NCBI GenBank assembly: GCA_018266795.1
Contig: JAFDZV010000004.1
Coordinates: forward strand, 257,273 to 321,272
Direction: 5' to 3'
Length of the DNA: 64,000 nucleotides
From: Bacteroidota bacterium
GTDB taxonomy: Bacteria > Bacteroidota > Ignavibacteria > OLB7
Under the pieces are notes generated by a model. The model searched no databases and had not been told where the DNA came from. It saw only the letters and a list, made by a program, of their open reading frames with translations. Position numbers and translations under genes: made by a program. This document shows, piece by piece, positions 47,649 through 56,007 of this stretch (position 1 is its first letter; each line of letters starts with the position of its first letter).

Positions 47649-48353
47649 ATGCCTCAGCCGAATCAACACGTAGAACGTCAGGCACATCCAGTGGCGAGCG
47701 CCCGTATTTCGATGCGGAGCGAGATCCAGCGAAAGATGATTCATCTCAGCTCCATCTCGATTCCCATCGTCTATGTCTGGGCAACGCGGCCGTTGATGCT
47801 CTGGATCTTCATACCGCTTACCATTGTTGCGTTCGCAACGGAGTACCTGCGTCTGAACGTGCCCGCCGTTGGTAACTTCATCAACACGTGGTTCGGTTCG
47901 ATGCTTCGAACCCACGAGCTTGCATCGGAGAATTCCAGGCTGAGCGGTGCAACCTATGTAGTCCTCTCAGCGGCGCTCTGCATCCTCATCTTCCCGAAGG
48001 TCGTGACCATTGCGGCGTTCGCCGTGCTCATCGTCAGCGACACGGCGTCCGCGCTCTACGGCCGCCGCTTCGGCCGCCACAAGTTCCTCTCCAAGAGCCT
48101 GGAGGGATCCGCGGCGTTCGTTGTGACGGCAGTTGCCGTGGTGCTGGTAGTTGCGGCGGTTTTTCACGCATCGTCCGTCTTCGTGATCGTCGGGGTTGTT
48201 GCGTCGATCGTTGCCGCGGTGGCGGAGGCCATGAGCTACGGCGTGAACATCGACGACAATCTTACCATTCCCATGGCCTTCGGCCTTACGATGTGGGGAC
48301 TGCTTGCACTTCTCGGGGGTGCCGATACGGCCGCCCTTCTGGCGGTACAGTAG
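47649..48353 (+). CDS. Dgk1/SEC59/VTE5-family lipid kinase-like membrane protein
   Basis: A 234-residue polytopic protein of the family that includes CTP-dependent diacylglycerol kinase, dolichol kinase and phytol kinase, and is related to CDP-DAG synthases. The family hallmarks are the N-terminal EIQRKMIHL, the mid SDTASALYGRRFG and SKSLEGSAAF (K-x-x-EGS). About six hydrophobic helices are visible. It probably phosphorylates a lipid alcohol in the inner membrane; the substrate is not known. ATG at 47649 is preferred because the frame upstream runs through the terminator of ftsH. Confidence 0.8.
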   Translation: MPQPNQHVERQAHPVASARISMRSEIQRKMIHLSSISIPIVYVWATRPLMLWIFIPLTIVAFATEYLRLNVPAVGNFINTWFGSMLRTHELASENSRLSGATYVVLSAALCILIFPKVVTIAAFAVLIVSDTASALYGRRFGRHKFLSKSLEGSAAFVVTAVAVVLVVAAVFHASSVFVIVGVVASIVAAVAEAMSYGVNIDDNLTIPMAFGLTMWGLLALLGGADTAALLAVQ

Positions 48354-48361
48354 GATGGTCA

Positions 48362-48485
48362 GTTGTTGGTAGCCATTTGTCAGTTGCCAACTGACTACCA
48401 AGCGGAAGGTTGGTAGTACAACTGCCAACCAGCAGGCGCGGCACTTCCTTTACCTACTGACCACTAACGAATAACTACCAACAAC
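48362..48485. repeat. AT-rich inverted-repeat element
   Basis: A perfect 11-bp pair GTTGTTGGTAG (48362-48372) / CTACCAACAAC (48475-48485) brackets an inner perfect 8-bp hairpin (ACTACCAA 48394-48401, TTGGTAGT 48410-48417) and the palindrome-like CAGTTGCCAACTG (48381-48393). The composition is lower in GC than the neighbours. Non-coding. Confidence 0.55.
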
Positions 48486-48517
48486 CGAACAGTTTCAAAA
48501 ACCAGTCCTATATCCCC

Positions 48518-50092
48518 GTGTTCGCAACACCCCAGGCCACTGCCCATTATCATGAACGCTTCCCCGGATATCATCGGTCCGTGCTTGGCCGCACGGGACT
48601 GGTCGTTTCAGGCGCCGGCTTCGGCGGCTATCGCGTAAGCGCCGGCATCCCATCGCACGGCGCCGCTCTGGAGGCCGCGCTCCTATCCGGCATCAACCTT
48701 GTCGATACCTCCGCCAACTATGCCGACGGCGGAAGCGAGCGTTTGATCGGCGAAACGATTGCGCGGCTCGTGGCCGAAGGTACCATCGCGCGCCAGGAGG
48801 TCGTGGTGGTAACCAAGGGAGGCTACATTCAGGGAAGCAACTATGCGATGGCGCGCGAGCGCGTGGAGGCTGGCAGCGGCTTCCTGGAGGTGGTTGACTA
48901 TGCGGAGGGGCTGTGGCATTGCATTGCTCCGGAGTTCCTGGAGGATCAGATCACGCGATCGTTGGATCGCCTTGCGATGCCGGGCATCGATCTCTATCTG
49001 CTCCACAATCCGGAGTACTACCTTGCATGGGCCGCGAAGCACGAGGTACCGCTGGAGGAGGCGCGGGCCGAATACTACCGCCGCATCCGCAATGCATTTC
49101 AGTACCTCGAGAGCGAGGTGGAGCGGGGACGTATCGCGTGGTACGGCATCTCCTCCAACAGCATTCCGCACGCCGCCCAGGATCCGGACTTCACGTCGTT
49201 GGAGGAATGCGTGCGCATCGCGGAGATGCTTTCGCTGGTCCATCACTTCGCCGCCGTTCAGTTCCCGGCCAATCTCTTGGAGCGTGGTTTCGTTACGGAG
49301 CCCAACCAGTCCGGCGGCAGAACAGCGATGGCGTGCGCGCGCGAGAAGAATCTGGGCGTGCTGATCAACCGTCCGCTGAACGCCATCACCGGGAGCGGAC
49401 TCCTGCGCCTTGCGGATTTCCCTGCCGCGAACGAGCCGTTCAACGAAGGTGATGTGCAGCCCTCGATTGCGCGGGCCGTGGAGCTGGAGGAGCGGTTCAG
49501 AAAGGATATCCTGCCCGGTCTCGGTCTGGATGCGGAAGCGCACGAGACCGTTGCGGAGTGCGCCACGACTGGCGGCGTGCTGGACGAGCACTGGCAATCG
49601 TTCGGCGGCATCGAGCGATACAACGATCTCCTTGCCCAGGTGTTCGCGCCGCGGCTGAATCTGCTTCTGCGTCTCTTCGGCGACGGGGATGCGCCTGATA
49701 GTGAGAATACGGAGAGCGCGGGAGTGGACGTGCGTGCGTGGAGCGCCGAGTACCTGCCGGCTGTGCGCGACCTTCTGCGCGTTGTCGGGCTCTACTATGC
49801 TCGCTCGGCGCAGAGACGTTCGGACAGGATGCGTGCGCGGCTGCATCGTGATCTGAAGAGTGCGTCAGGCGCCGGGGATGCAGGTGCGAAGGGGGCGGAC
49901 ACGGTGGGCGCGGCGGCCGCAGCGCCGGCAGAAACGCTCTCCTCCCTCGCAATCCGTATGCTGCTTGGCGTCCAGGGGGTTGATACGGTGCTGGTGGGAA
50001 TGCGACGCCTTGAATACGTGGAGGACGTTCTCGCAGCGCTTGCCGCCGGGCCGATTGGCGATGAAGTTGCCTGGCGAGCTGAGAAGGTATGA
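48518..50092 (+). CDS. Aldo/keto reductase family protein, extended
   Basis: A 524-residue protein starting at GTG. The AKR barrel begins LGRTGLVVSGAGFGGYRVS. It has the catalytic Tyr in NLVDTSANYADGGSE, the Lys in VVVVTKGGY and the His of LYLLHNPEYY. The NADPH-side C-terminal segment ends LLGVQGVDTVLVGMRRLEYV. The family is usually about 300-340 residues; here an extra helical block of about 150 residues (about 330-480) precedes the last strand, with an Ala/Gly-rich low-complexity piece. The substrate is unknown. Confidence 0.83.
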   Translation: MFATPQATAHYHERFPGYHRSVLGRTGLVVSGAGFGGYRVSAGIPSHGAALEAALLSGINLVDTSANYADGGSERLIGETIARLVAEGTIARQEVVVVTKGGYIQGSNYAMARERVEAGSGFLEVVDYAEGLWHCIAPEFLEDQITRSLDRLAMPGIDLYLLHNPEYYLAWAAKHEVPLEEARAEYYRRIRNAFQYLESEVERGRIAWYGISSNSIPHAAQDPDFTSLEECVRIAEMLSLVHHFAAVQFPANLLERGFVTEPNQSGGRTAMACAREKNLGVLINRPLNAITGSGLLRLADFPAANEPFNEGDVQPSIARAVELEERFRKDILPGLGLDAEAHETVAECATTGGVLDEHWQSFGGIERYNDLLAQVFAPRLNLLLRLFGDGDAPDSENTESAGVDVRAWSAEYLPAVRDLLRVVGLYYARSAQRRSDRMRARLHRDLKSASGAGDAGAKGADTVGAAAAAPAETLSSLAIRMLLGVQGVDTVLVGMRRLEYVEDVLAALAAGPIGDEVAWRAEKV

Positions 50093-50306
50093 GCGATCGT
50101 GCTCCGCCAGCCTTGCCGGCCCGCAGCCGCCGTGCGAATGCCGGAAGCGAGCCGCCGAAGTGATGCGGATGAATACCGGAGGAATGCAGGACGGGAGGAG
50201 CCGTGCGGGTGGAATCGCTGACTGCGGTTCGGAGCGGCAACGGGCTACGGTTCCCGTGCACCGCGGCAGCCGCACCGTGTGTCCCGCTGCAACGTGGAAC
50301 GAAACC

Positions 50307-50336
50307 GCATGGCCCGCCCCGGGCTGAGGGCCATGC
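50307..50336. terminator. Bidirectional hairpin between convergent genes
   Basis: Perfect 9-bp arms GCATGGCCC (50307-50315) and GGGCCATGC (50328-50336) separate the aldo/keto reductase and the AraC regulator. Confidence 0.65.
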
Positions 50337-50357
50337 GCGCGGTGGATGCGAGCCCGT

Positions 50358-51263
50358 CTATCGTACCGGGATATAAATCTCCGTCAGCAGATCCTCCGGC
50401 TTCGTGGTCCATTTGTTGTTCAGATAGACTTCGAACGGTGCCGTATCGCGAAGCTGGGCATTGCTGGAGGGGAGCCAGTCGCGATAGATTGCCCCCCAGG
50501 TCTCCCCCAGCGTGTTGTACGGTCCCTTGTGCATGAACACCGCCCACCGGCCTCCCGGTATGGTTTCGATCGTCACCTCTCCATCCGCGGGCGCGTCGCA
50601 ATCGAGCACCACGCCGGCGATGTACCGTCCTTCAGCGGCTGGAACGATGTCGGGATCGTCCGGGCATATGCCAAGGCACATGCGTGTGTGAGAGAGCAGA
50701 TCCCGTTCCTTCAGCCACGCGAGGAGCGCGTCGAACGCTTCATCGGCCGCCCTGGTGAAGTTCCCGTCCACCACACCGCGCCGCGTTACGCACAGCGCGG
50801 TCAGATCCTCCAGTTCGCGCATCTCCGATTGCATCGCCAGTCTCCTGATATAGGGTTTGTTGAGCGGACGTTCGGGATGGTGGAGCAATCTGCTCTCACC
50901 CAGCATGCGATATGCCGAGGGGGTGATCCCGAAGTATCGTTTGAATGCACGAGCGAATGCAGCCGGTGTGTCGTAACCGCTGGTGAGGGCTATCTCCGCG
51001 ATCGCTTCGCCGGTCTCCGCAATGCGTGCCGCCGCCGCCAGCAGCCGTTCGCGGCGCACATACTCGCTCAGTGGTTCGCCGACGTATGCGGCGAAGACAC
51101 GATGGAAGTGGTAGGGCGAAAAGCAGGCCACCTTCGCCACCTCCGCCAGGTCGAGCCGGGTTTCCAGCCGTTCGGCGATGTAGCTCAGTACGCGTCCCAT
51201 CCGCTCCCGGTGATCGTGATCGGTGCGCCTTCGCGCATTTCTGTTCTCGCTGCGTTCGTTCAT
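50358..51263 (-). CDS. AraC-family regulator with GyrI-like effector domain
   Basis: A 301-residue transcription factor. The N-terminal double HTH of AraC type runs from about residue 20 to 120 (LAEVAKVACFSPYHFHRVFA, SGYDTPAAFARAFKRYFGITP). The C-terminal half (about 150-301) is a GyrI-like small-molecule-binding domain, with GGRWAVFMHKGPYNTLGETW and FEVYLNN typical of that fold. This Rob/SoxS-like arrangement often senses hydrophobic compounds and controls efflux or stress genes. It diverges from the ferredoxin/PP-loop pair, with about 160 nt between them. Confidence 0.9.
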   Translation of the reverse strand: MNERSENRNARRRTDHDHRERMGRVLSYIAERLETRLDLAEVAKVACFSPYHFHRVFAAYVGEPLSEYVRRERLLAAAARIAETGEAIAEIALTSGYDTPAAFARAFKRYFGITPSAYRMLGESRLLHHPERPLNKPYIRRLAMQSEMRELEDLTALCVTRRGVVDGNFTRAADEAFDALLAWLKERDLLSHTRMCLGICPDDPDIVPAAEGRYIAGVVLDCDAPADGEVTIETIPGGRWAVFMHKGPYNTLGETWGAIYRDWLPSSNAQLRDTAPFEVYLNNKWTTKPEDLLTEIYIPVR

Positions 51264-51360
51264 CGGTCTGCAATCTACGGGCCGACGGTGGCTGCAGGCT
51301 ATTCCGTGCTTGCGATTTTGATGATGATGGTGTAGTGACGCGCCGCGCGTTTCGCAGCGC

Positions 51361-51368
51361 TATCTTTG
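51361..51368 (+). promoter_or_regulatory. TAnnTTTG box for the BFD/PP-loop operon
   Basis: TATCTTTG, a perfect Bacteroidota -10/-7 box, 57 nt before the ATG of the [2Fe-2S] gene. The upstream TTTG element is not clear. Confidence 0.45.
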
Positions 51369-51424
51369 GCCCGTACTTCTTCACTGCTCGCCGGAATGAG
51401 CAACTTCGGATCCAGGTATCGTGC

Positions 51425-51673
51425 ATGGCGGTCGATCGTTGCATCTGTCATAAGATTCCATTCGCGTCCGCGCTTGCCGTGGCGCGCATGAACGGCTGCA
51501 CGCAGGTTGCCGCGCTTCAGCAGTACCTGCCGCTCGGCACCGGCTGCGGACTCTGCATTCCCTACATGCAGTCCGTTCTCGAAACCGGTGATACGGACCT
51601 GCCGGTCTTCGACGAGGCGCGAACGTCATACTGGCTGGAGCGTTCCGGTCCTGTCTCCGGGGAGGAGCAATGA
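51425..51673 (+). CDS. BFD-like [2Fe-2S]-binding protein
   Basis: An 82-residue protein with the four cysteines of a bacterioferritin-associated-ferredoxin-type cluster site: CIC near residue 7 and CGLC near residue 42. Such small proteins carry one [2Fe-2S] cluster. ATG at 51425 places the first Cys pair correctly. Its stop overlaps the next start (ATGA at 51670), so the two products are made together and may act together. Confidence 0.8.
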   Translation: MAVDRCICHKIPFASALAVARMNGCTQVAALQQYLPLGTGCGLCIPYMQSVLETGDTDLPVFDEARTSYWLERSGPVSGEEQ

Positions 51674-52338
51674 GCGTGGCGTTCGCAATGTGGTCTGGAG
51701 GGAAGGGATGCCAGTATGCGTTGCAGCGCGCCATGCAGGCGGGGATGGAGTGCGAACTGCTGGTGACAGTGATCGACGAGGAGACGGAACTGGTGATGTC
51801 GCACCGGCTTCCCCCGGAGCTGATCGAGGAACAGGCGCGGCTGATCGGCATACCGCTGATGAAGGTGCGGGCGCGCTATGCCACGTACGAGCGCGTGCTG
51901 CGCAATCTTCTGTTCGATATCCGAAGCGACGGCATCGCACGCTGCATCTTCGGCGACGCCGCGCGGCGCGACCGCCGCGACTGGTACGAAATGCTGTTCG
52001 CGGACTACTCCATGCGGGCGCTCTATCCGTTGTGGGGGATTCCGCCCGCGCTGCTCGTGGAGGAACAACGGCGGCTGATGCGCTCGGTGATCGTGCAGAT
52101 CGATCGATCGCTCAGTGAATCGTATCTGGGGAAGGATCTGTCAGTGGAGTTCATCGAATATCTCGCCGAGCGCGGCATGGACCCCGCCGGCGCCGGCGGC
52201 GAATATCATACGTTCGTCTGCCGCGGACCGTTGATGGATGGCGAGATCGTTCTCACACATGCGGAGCGGCGCGCCACGCCGGAATCGATCAGCCTCGAGA
52301 TCGATTTCTGGAAGGTGGAGGGGCCGGTCGGACATTGA
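51670..52338 (+). CDS. Diphthine-ammonia-ligase-like PP-loop protein
   Basis: A 222-residue protein of the ATP-pyrophosphatase group related to Dph6/MJ0570. It begins VAFAMWSGGKGCQYALQRAM, and a downstream GGEYHTFVCRGPLM matches the conserved GEGGEYETLV region. The canonical PP-loop is SGGKDS; here it is SGGKGC, losing the Asp and Ser, so ATP chemistry may be altered. Bacteria have no diphthamide, so the family's bacterial substrate is unknown. It is coupled to a [2Fe-2S] protein by a 4-nt overlap. Confidence 0.78.
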   Translation: MSVAFAMWSGGKGCQYALQRAMQAGMECELLVTVIDEETELVMSHRLPPELIEEQARLIGIPLMKVRARYATYERVLRNLLFDIRSDGIARCIFGDAARRDRRDWYEMLFADYSMRALYPLWGIPPALLVEEQRRLMRSVIVQIDRSLSESYLGKDLSVEFIEYLAERGMDPAGAGGEYHTFVCRGPLMDGEIVLTHAERRATPESISLEIDFWKVEGPVGH

Positions 52339-52375
52339 TAATTCCTCATTGATAATTATTGATTAACAATTGGGA
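52333..52375. repeat. AT-rich direct repeat spacer
   Basis: CATTGATAATT occurs at 52333-52343 and 52347-52357, followed by ATTGATTAACAATT. It overlaps the stop of the PP-loop gene and is much more AT-rich than its surroundings. Confidence 0.45.
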
Positions 52376-52413
52376 ATGAAGCCGGGTTCGAGTCGATACA
52401 GATTGCATAAACC

Positions 52414-53232
52414 GTGGGCACTTTTCCTGCAGAGTTCCGAAAATACTGGGCGGTCTTCCGGATCGAACTCCGGCAGCAGACCACGTATTTCTGGGATTTC
52501 GTTCTCGGGAATGCCGTTATCGTTCTCTTCTTCCTTGTGCTGATTCAGGTATGGCAGGCAACGGTGACGCCGGGAAATGTTGCCGCGCTTCCCGGGGAAC
52601 ACTTGAACTGGCCGGAGTTGATCTGGTTTCTCGCCGCCGCGCAGACGCTCTATTTCGCCGTACATACGGAGGCCCAGATTGAAATCGAGCACGATGTCAT
52701 CTCCGGAAATATTGCTGTTGTACTGGCGCGTCCGTACGATTATCTGATGCTGCGGTTCGCAACCTCCATGGCGCACACCGTTCTCTCGCTTGCCGTTGCG
52801 CTTCCGGCCGCCGTTGCAATTGCATGGATTGTCTCGGGAACCGTTGCGGTGACGCCGCTCGGAGCAGTTGCATTTATGCTGGCGTTCGTGATGCGCACCG
52901 CGCTCTTCCTCGCGCTGCAGGCGATGGCGGGGTTGGCCACCTTCTGGGTGGAGAAGGCCACTGCGTTCGTATGGATACTCAATCTTCTGATAATCACATT
53001 CGGCGGTGGTGCGGTACCCATCGGATTCTGGCCCTCGTGGGCGCGTACGCTGGTGGAACTGACCCCGTTTCCCACGATGATGTATTATCCGGCGATGCTG
53101 CTGGTGCGCCCCGAGCCGGCGCTGATCGGCGCAACGCTTCTGCGTGCTGCCATCTGGACCGTGATACTGGGCGGCGGTACCGCCATCATTTATTCACGGG
53201 CACTTCGGCGGCTCGACGTGAATGGCGGATAG
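52414..53232 (+). CDS. ABC-2 family transporter permease
   Basis: A 272-residue membrane protein starting at GTG with about six hydrophobic helices (for example FVLGNAVIVLFFLVLIQVW, LSLAVALPAAVAIAWIVSG, AAIWTVILGGGTAIIY). The N-terminal FRKYWAVFRIELRQQTTYFW and the internal DVISGNIAVVLARPYDYLML fit ABC-2 permeases that partner DUF990-type subunits such as the one at 38213. No ATPase gene is adjacent. The upstream spacer is the AT-rich repeat at 52333. Confidence 0.8.
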   Translation: MGTFPAEFRKYWAVFRIELRQQTTYFWDFVLGNAVIVLFFLVLIQVWQATVTPGNVAALPGEHLNWPELIWFLAAAQTLYFAVHTEAQIEIEHDVISGNIAVVLARPYDYLMLRFATSMAHTVLSLAVALPAAVAIAWIVSGTVAVTPLGAVAFMLAFVMRTALFLALQAMAGLATFWVEKATAFVWILNLLIITFGGGAVPIGFWPSWARTLVELTPFPTMMYYPAMLLVRPEPALIGATLLRAAIWTVILGGGTAIIYSRALRRLDVNGG

Positions 53233-53469
53233 GAGCTGTTGCTGTCACATCATCGTGCCGAATGGATCACCACATGGGATTATCATAGGCGGTTCCTGCG
53301 TGAAGACATCAAGCATATGGCGAAGCGGTGCCTGTTGCAGGGTTGGCGATCAATGCAGCGGCGATGTACCGTAGCGTGGCATTCCCCGGTCCGTTGTGGC
53401 GTGGGCTGCCTGTATTGGCTCGCAGGCACCAGGCCACCGAGCCAGTCACAGACGCGTTGGTGCAATGTC

Positions 53470-55158
53470 TTACTCCTCCAACAGCCCCAGTGCGCGCATC
53501 GAGCGATGCAGCACCGGCCGTACCAGCCGCTTCACCTTCGGATGCTGTGGCATCCGAAGATATTCCTCGCAGTAGTGAAGCAGGTAGCTTGTGAGCCCTG
53601 CCAGATTGTACTCTGTGGCCGCCTCCTCGAGGTTCCGGAAATATTCCTGCGAACGAATAACCAGCAGACGATAGAGTGCAGCAGCGGCGTCGTTGTCCGG
53701 CGTCTCGAGCCCCGTTCCGGCGTCCGGAGCGATTGCATTGCACCATGCGCCGGCAATCGTCCAGCCGGGATTGTCCGGCTGAACGAGCAGATCCCACGAG
53801 AACTCCATCACCTTCATGTGCGGGCGGCAGAGGAAGAAGCTTTTCACAACGATCGACGCAACCGCGTCGCGGTGAATCCCGCCGCCGGCGCAGTCCACCA
53901 GCGCATCGATCCGGGGAAGCGCAACCAGTTGATCCAGAAGATCGTCAATCAACACCGCCTCGCCGTCGCTCGAACTCACCTTCGCGTCGCGCAGCGTCAC
54001 CATGCTGTGGAACAACTGCACGTGGCGCACATTTGGGCGCTCCGGATGGATCTTCGCCATCAACTCCATATGCATGTCGCTTGCCGCGTGCCACTCCGTG
54101 CCGGCGAGGTCGATATACGTTTCGTTGTCGCGCCGTTCGTCGAGCTGCCGGAAGTATACTCCCAGCAGGCGGGCATGTTCGGTCGGGAAGCCATCGTTCC
54201 TCACGAGGATCATCGTCTCGAACTCCTCGCGCCCGCTGCGGTAGACGATGGTGCCGTCTGCCTCGCGATCCAGCACGCCGAGCGCCAGCCCCCGCTCCAT
54301 CAACGCCGGCACATCCTCCATTGCATCCGCCTCGAAGTCGTGACGCTCGATCGCCACGCCGAACCGGCTCAGGGTACGGGCGTGGCCCTGCATCACCCAC
54401 TCCCGTATGGTACTCCAGAGCAGCCTTGTGTCCGGATCGCCCGCAAGCCAGCCCTGCATCAGCCTGTCCGCCAGGTCGCCGTTGTTCGCCAGTTCGCGCT
54501 CGATCGGGTCGCCGCTGGCGGCCGATGCGCCCTGCGTGTAGTGCTCGCGGATGAACCGTGCGTAGCACTCGCCGATGAAGTGGTCATGCTTGCGGCCAAG
54601 CACGGCAGGGTCATCGCCGTCGTGAAACAGCCTGTAGCCTGCCATCGCCTCGCAGATGTTCCTGCCGATATCGCCAACAAGGCTGCCGCGTTCAACGTCG
54701 GCGCCGGCGGCGCGCATCACGGCCGCCAGCGCATTGCCGATCGACACGTTCCGGAGATGACCGATGTGCAGGGCCTTGGAGGTGTTCGGGCCGGCAAAGC
54801 CGACAACAAATCGCCGGCCGGCGAGCAGATGCGCCGTGGAGAGCCCTGCGTCGCGGGCGTTCGCAATCCGGTCGCCAAGCTCCTCGATAAATTCGTCCGT
54901 GAAGCGAAGCGAAACCGCGGGCCCCTTCGCGCGCAGGTCCGCAACGGACTCATGAGCGGCGATGCGTTCCAGTGTCTCCTTCCCGACCGGCGAGGCGAGC
55001 CACGAGCGGTCACGGAAAAAGAAGCGGGCATCGGCCGGCGCGTTGTCACGGCGACGTATCTCGACTGTCTGGCATCCGGCTTCCTCCGGAATCAATGACT
55101 CCAGCGCCGCGACGAGATTGGCGGAAGTATCTGCTAGCATGGTGGTTGGGCCTTCCAT
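53470..55158 (-). CDS. Divergent arginyl-tRNA synthetase homologue
   Basis: A 562-residue class I synthetase of the ArgRS type. An N-terminal additional domain (about residues 10-105) precedes the catalytic core with PNTSKALHIGHLRNVSIGNA (HIGH at 131-134), ETYIDLAGTEWHA and the KMSKS-equivalent AKVSSSDGEAVLIDDLLDQL (393-397). The DALR-type helical domain at the end is short. Canonical members charge tRNA-Arg with arginine using ATP. The anomalous core around 430-470 (FFLCRPHMKVMEFSWDLLVQ) and the short C-terminus suggest a paralogue. It follows an interrupted tRNA-Lys and the amino-chorismate genes on the same strand. An alternative start is ATG at 55140. Confidence 0.75.
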   Translation of the reverse strand: MEGPTTMLADTSANLVAALESLIPEEAGCQTVEIRRRDNAPADARFFFRDRSWLASPVGKETLERIAAHESVADLRAKGPAVSLRFTDEFIEELGDRIANARDAGLSTAHLLAGRRFVVGFAGPNTSKALHIGHLRNVSIGNALAAVMRAAGADVERGSLVGDIGRNICEAMAGYRLFHDGDDPAVLGRKHDHFIGECYARFIREHYTQGASAASGDPIERELANNGDLADRLMQGWLAGDPDTRLLWSTIREWVMQGHARTLSRFGVAIERHDFEADAMEDVPALMERGLALGVLDREADGTIVYRSGREEFETMILVRNDGFPTEHARLLGVYFRQLDERRDNETYIDLAGTEWHAASDMHMELMAKIHPERPNVRHVQLFHSMVTLRDAKVSSSDGEAVLIDDLLDQLVALPRIDALVDCAGGGIHRDAVASIVVKSFFLCRPHMKVMEFSWDLLVQPDNPGWTIAGAWCNAIAPDAGTGLETPDNDAAAALYRLLVIRSQEYFRNLEEAATEYNLAGLTSYLLHYCEEYLRMPQHPKVKRLVRPVLHRSMRALGLLEE

Positions 55159-55279
55159 GAGGATTGGAACCTGGTTGTTCCACAGGAAAAACTCCGCGCG
55201 AAACGAATGCTCGCCGGAGTTCTTCCGAAAGGATTGATCCGATGCCGCCGTGCTGTCAACGGCATCGCGATCGATGTTG

Positions 55280-55617
55280 CGCGCCCGATGGGACTCGAAC
55301 CCACACCTGCGGTTTAAAAGACCACTGCTCTTCTAGGCGTGTACCTTGATAGGGCTACTAACGGAGTTTCCTCGAGCTTCCGGGTAGACCTTTGGTATTG
55401 CAACGACGTTGTCGAAGAGGTTTGTGTAGTTGCGGTACAACTGCCTAGGATTGTGTTGCACCGACGCGCGCGATAGTACCACCCTCTTCTATTGTTTCGT
55501 TGCCACCTCGGATCACAGGAGGCGAACCTCCCTGGGACATTTTTCTGGATGCCCGGCTCCGCTCCGCCTTCCTCCTATCTCAGCGTTTTACCCATTGACC
55601 GGTTGAGCTACAGGCGC
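55280..55617 (-). tRNA. tRNA-Lys(UUU) interrupted in the D-loop
   Basis: The 5' half is 55617-55598: acceptor arm GCGCCTG, TA, D-stem GCTC, loop AACCGGT. The 3' half is 55331-55280: GAGC, anticodon stem GTGGT/ACCGC with loop CTTTTAA (anticodon TTT), T-stem with loop TTCGAGT, acceptor CGGGCGC, discriminator G. Joining them gives a complete 72-nt cloverleaf with all stems paired (one G-U in the acceptor, one in the T-stem). No CCA is encoded, as in the tRNA-Arg at 7170. The 265-nt insert must be removed for function. Confidence 0.8.
55333..55597 (-). other. Putative intron within tRNA-Lys
   Basis: The insert begins after a T (..CCGGT) and can end in a G (..CCTAG), as group I introns require. 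It has a UUCG hairpin (GGAGG TTCG CCTCC, about 55525-55513). A long-range pair, GAGCCGGG (55559-55552) with CCCG-GAA-GCTC (55384-55374), is plausible, as is GGTCTAC (55390-55384) with GTAGCCC (55358-55352) around a GAG GAAA CTC hairpin. This is the P3-P8-P7 topology of group I introns, but the canonical R/S sequences are not recognisable. No ORF inside. Confidence 0.5.
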
Positions 55618-56007
55618 AAATGGTATCCCCCGCGAAATCTCCCGATAAAAATCAGTACGATTGTCCCGTTGCCTGATTCAATCGAGAGCTGTCGGAAGAT
55701 GAAAATGAAATGTGCTGTTGTTGATTGATATACGAGCGTCGAGCTCGTTCCGGGGGGCGATCGATGACCGCGATAAAGATAGATGTTTGTTATCCCGGAC
55801 GCAAGAAAAAGATGCGGTGGCGCTGGAATATTTTTGCGGCTACGTTGCCCGCAAGGCCTTGCCATGCAAGCGTTCCAGGGGAGTTGCGAAATTTCGGATG
55901 TCGATATTCCGATGCGTGCACGCTCCGCACGGCGCCGTGTTCAACGCCGAAATTACGCGATGTGTGCGAACCTCTGTCGCATCAGATATGTTGACGTGCT
56001 GTTCTTG
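55618..56007. other. Lower-GC intergenic region upstream of tRNA-Lys
   Basis: About 390 nt, AT-richer than its surroundings between about 55620 and 55850. It contains the inverted repeat ACGAGC/GCTCGT (about 55736-55752). No supported gene. It should include the promoter of the tRNA-Lys/ArgRS-like unit on the minus strand. Confidence 0.35.

Noticed and set aside
52381-52400. tRNA T-arm-like GGGTTCGAGTCG
   Set aside because: No matching stems or acceptor arm around it.
55468-55486. T-box-like AGGGTGGTAC..CGCG within the tRNA-Lys insert, upstream of the ArgRS homologue
   Set aside because: No specifier loop, terminator/antiterminator pair or T-box stem I arrangement could be drawn, and the sequence lies between two halves of a tRNA.
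55333-55597. Group II intron
   Set aside because: Too short, no GUGYG start and no domain V of the right shape; the GAGGAAACTC hairpin lacks the 5-bp upper stem and AGC/GUU pairing.
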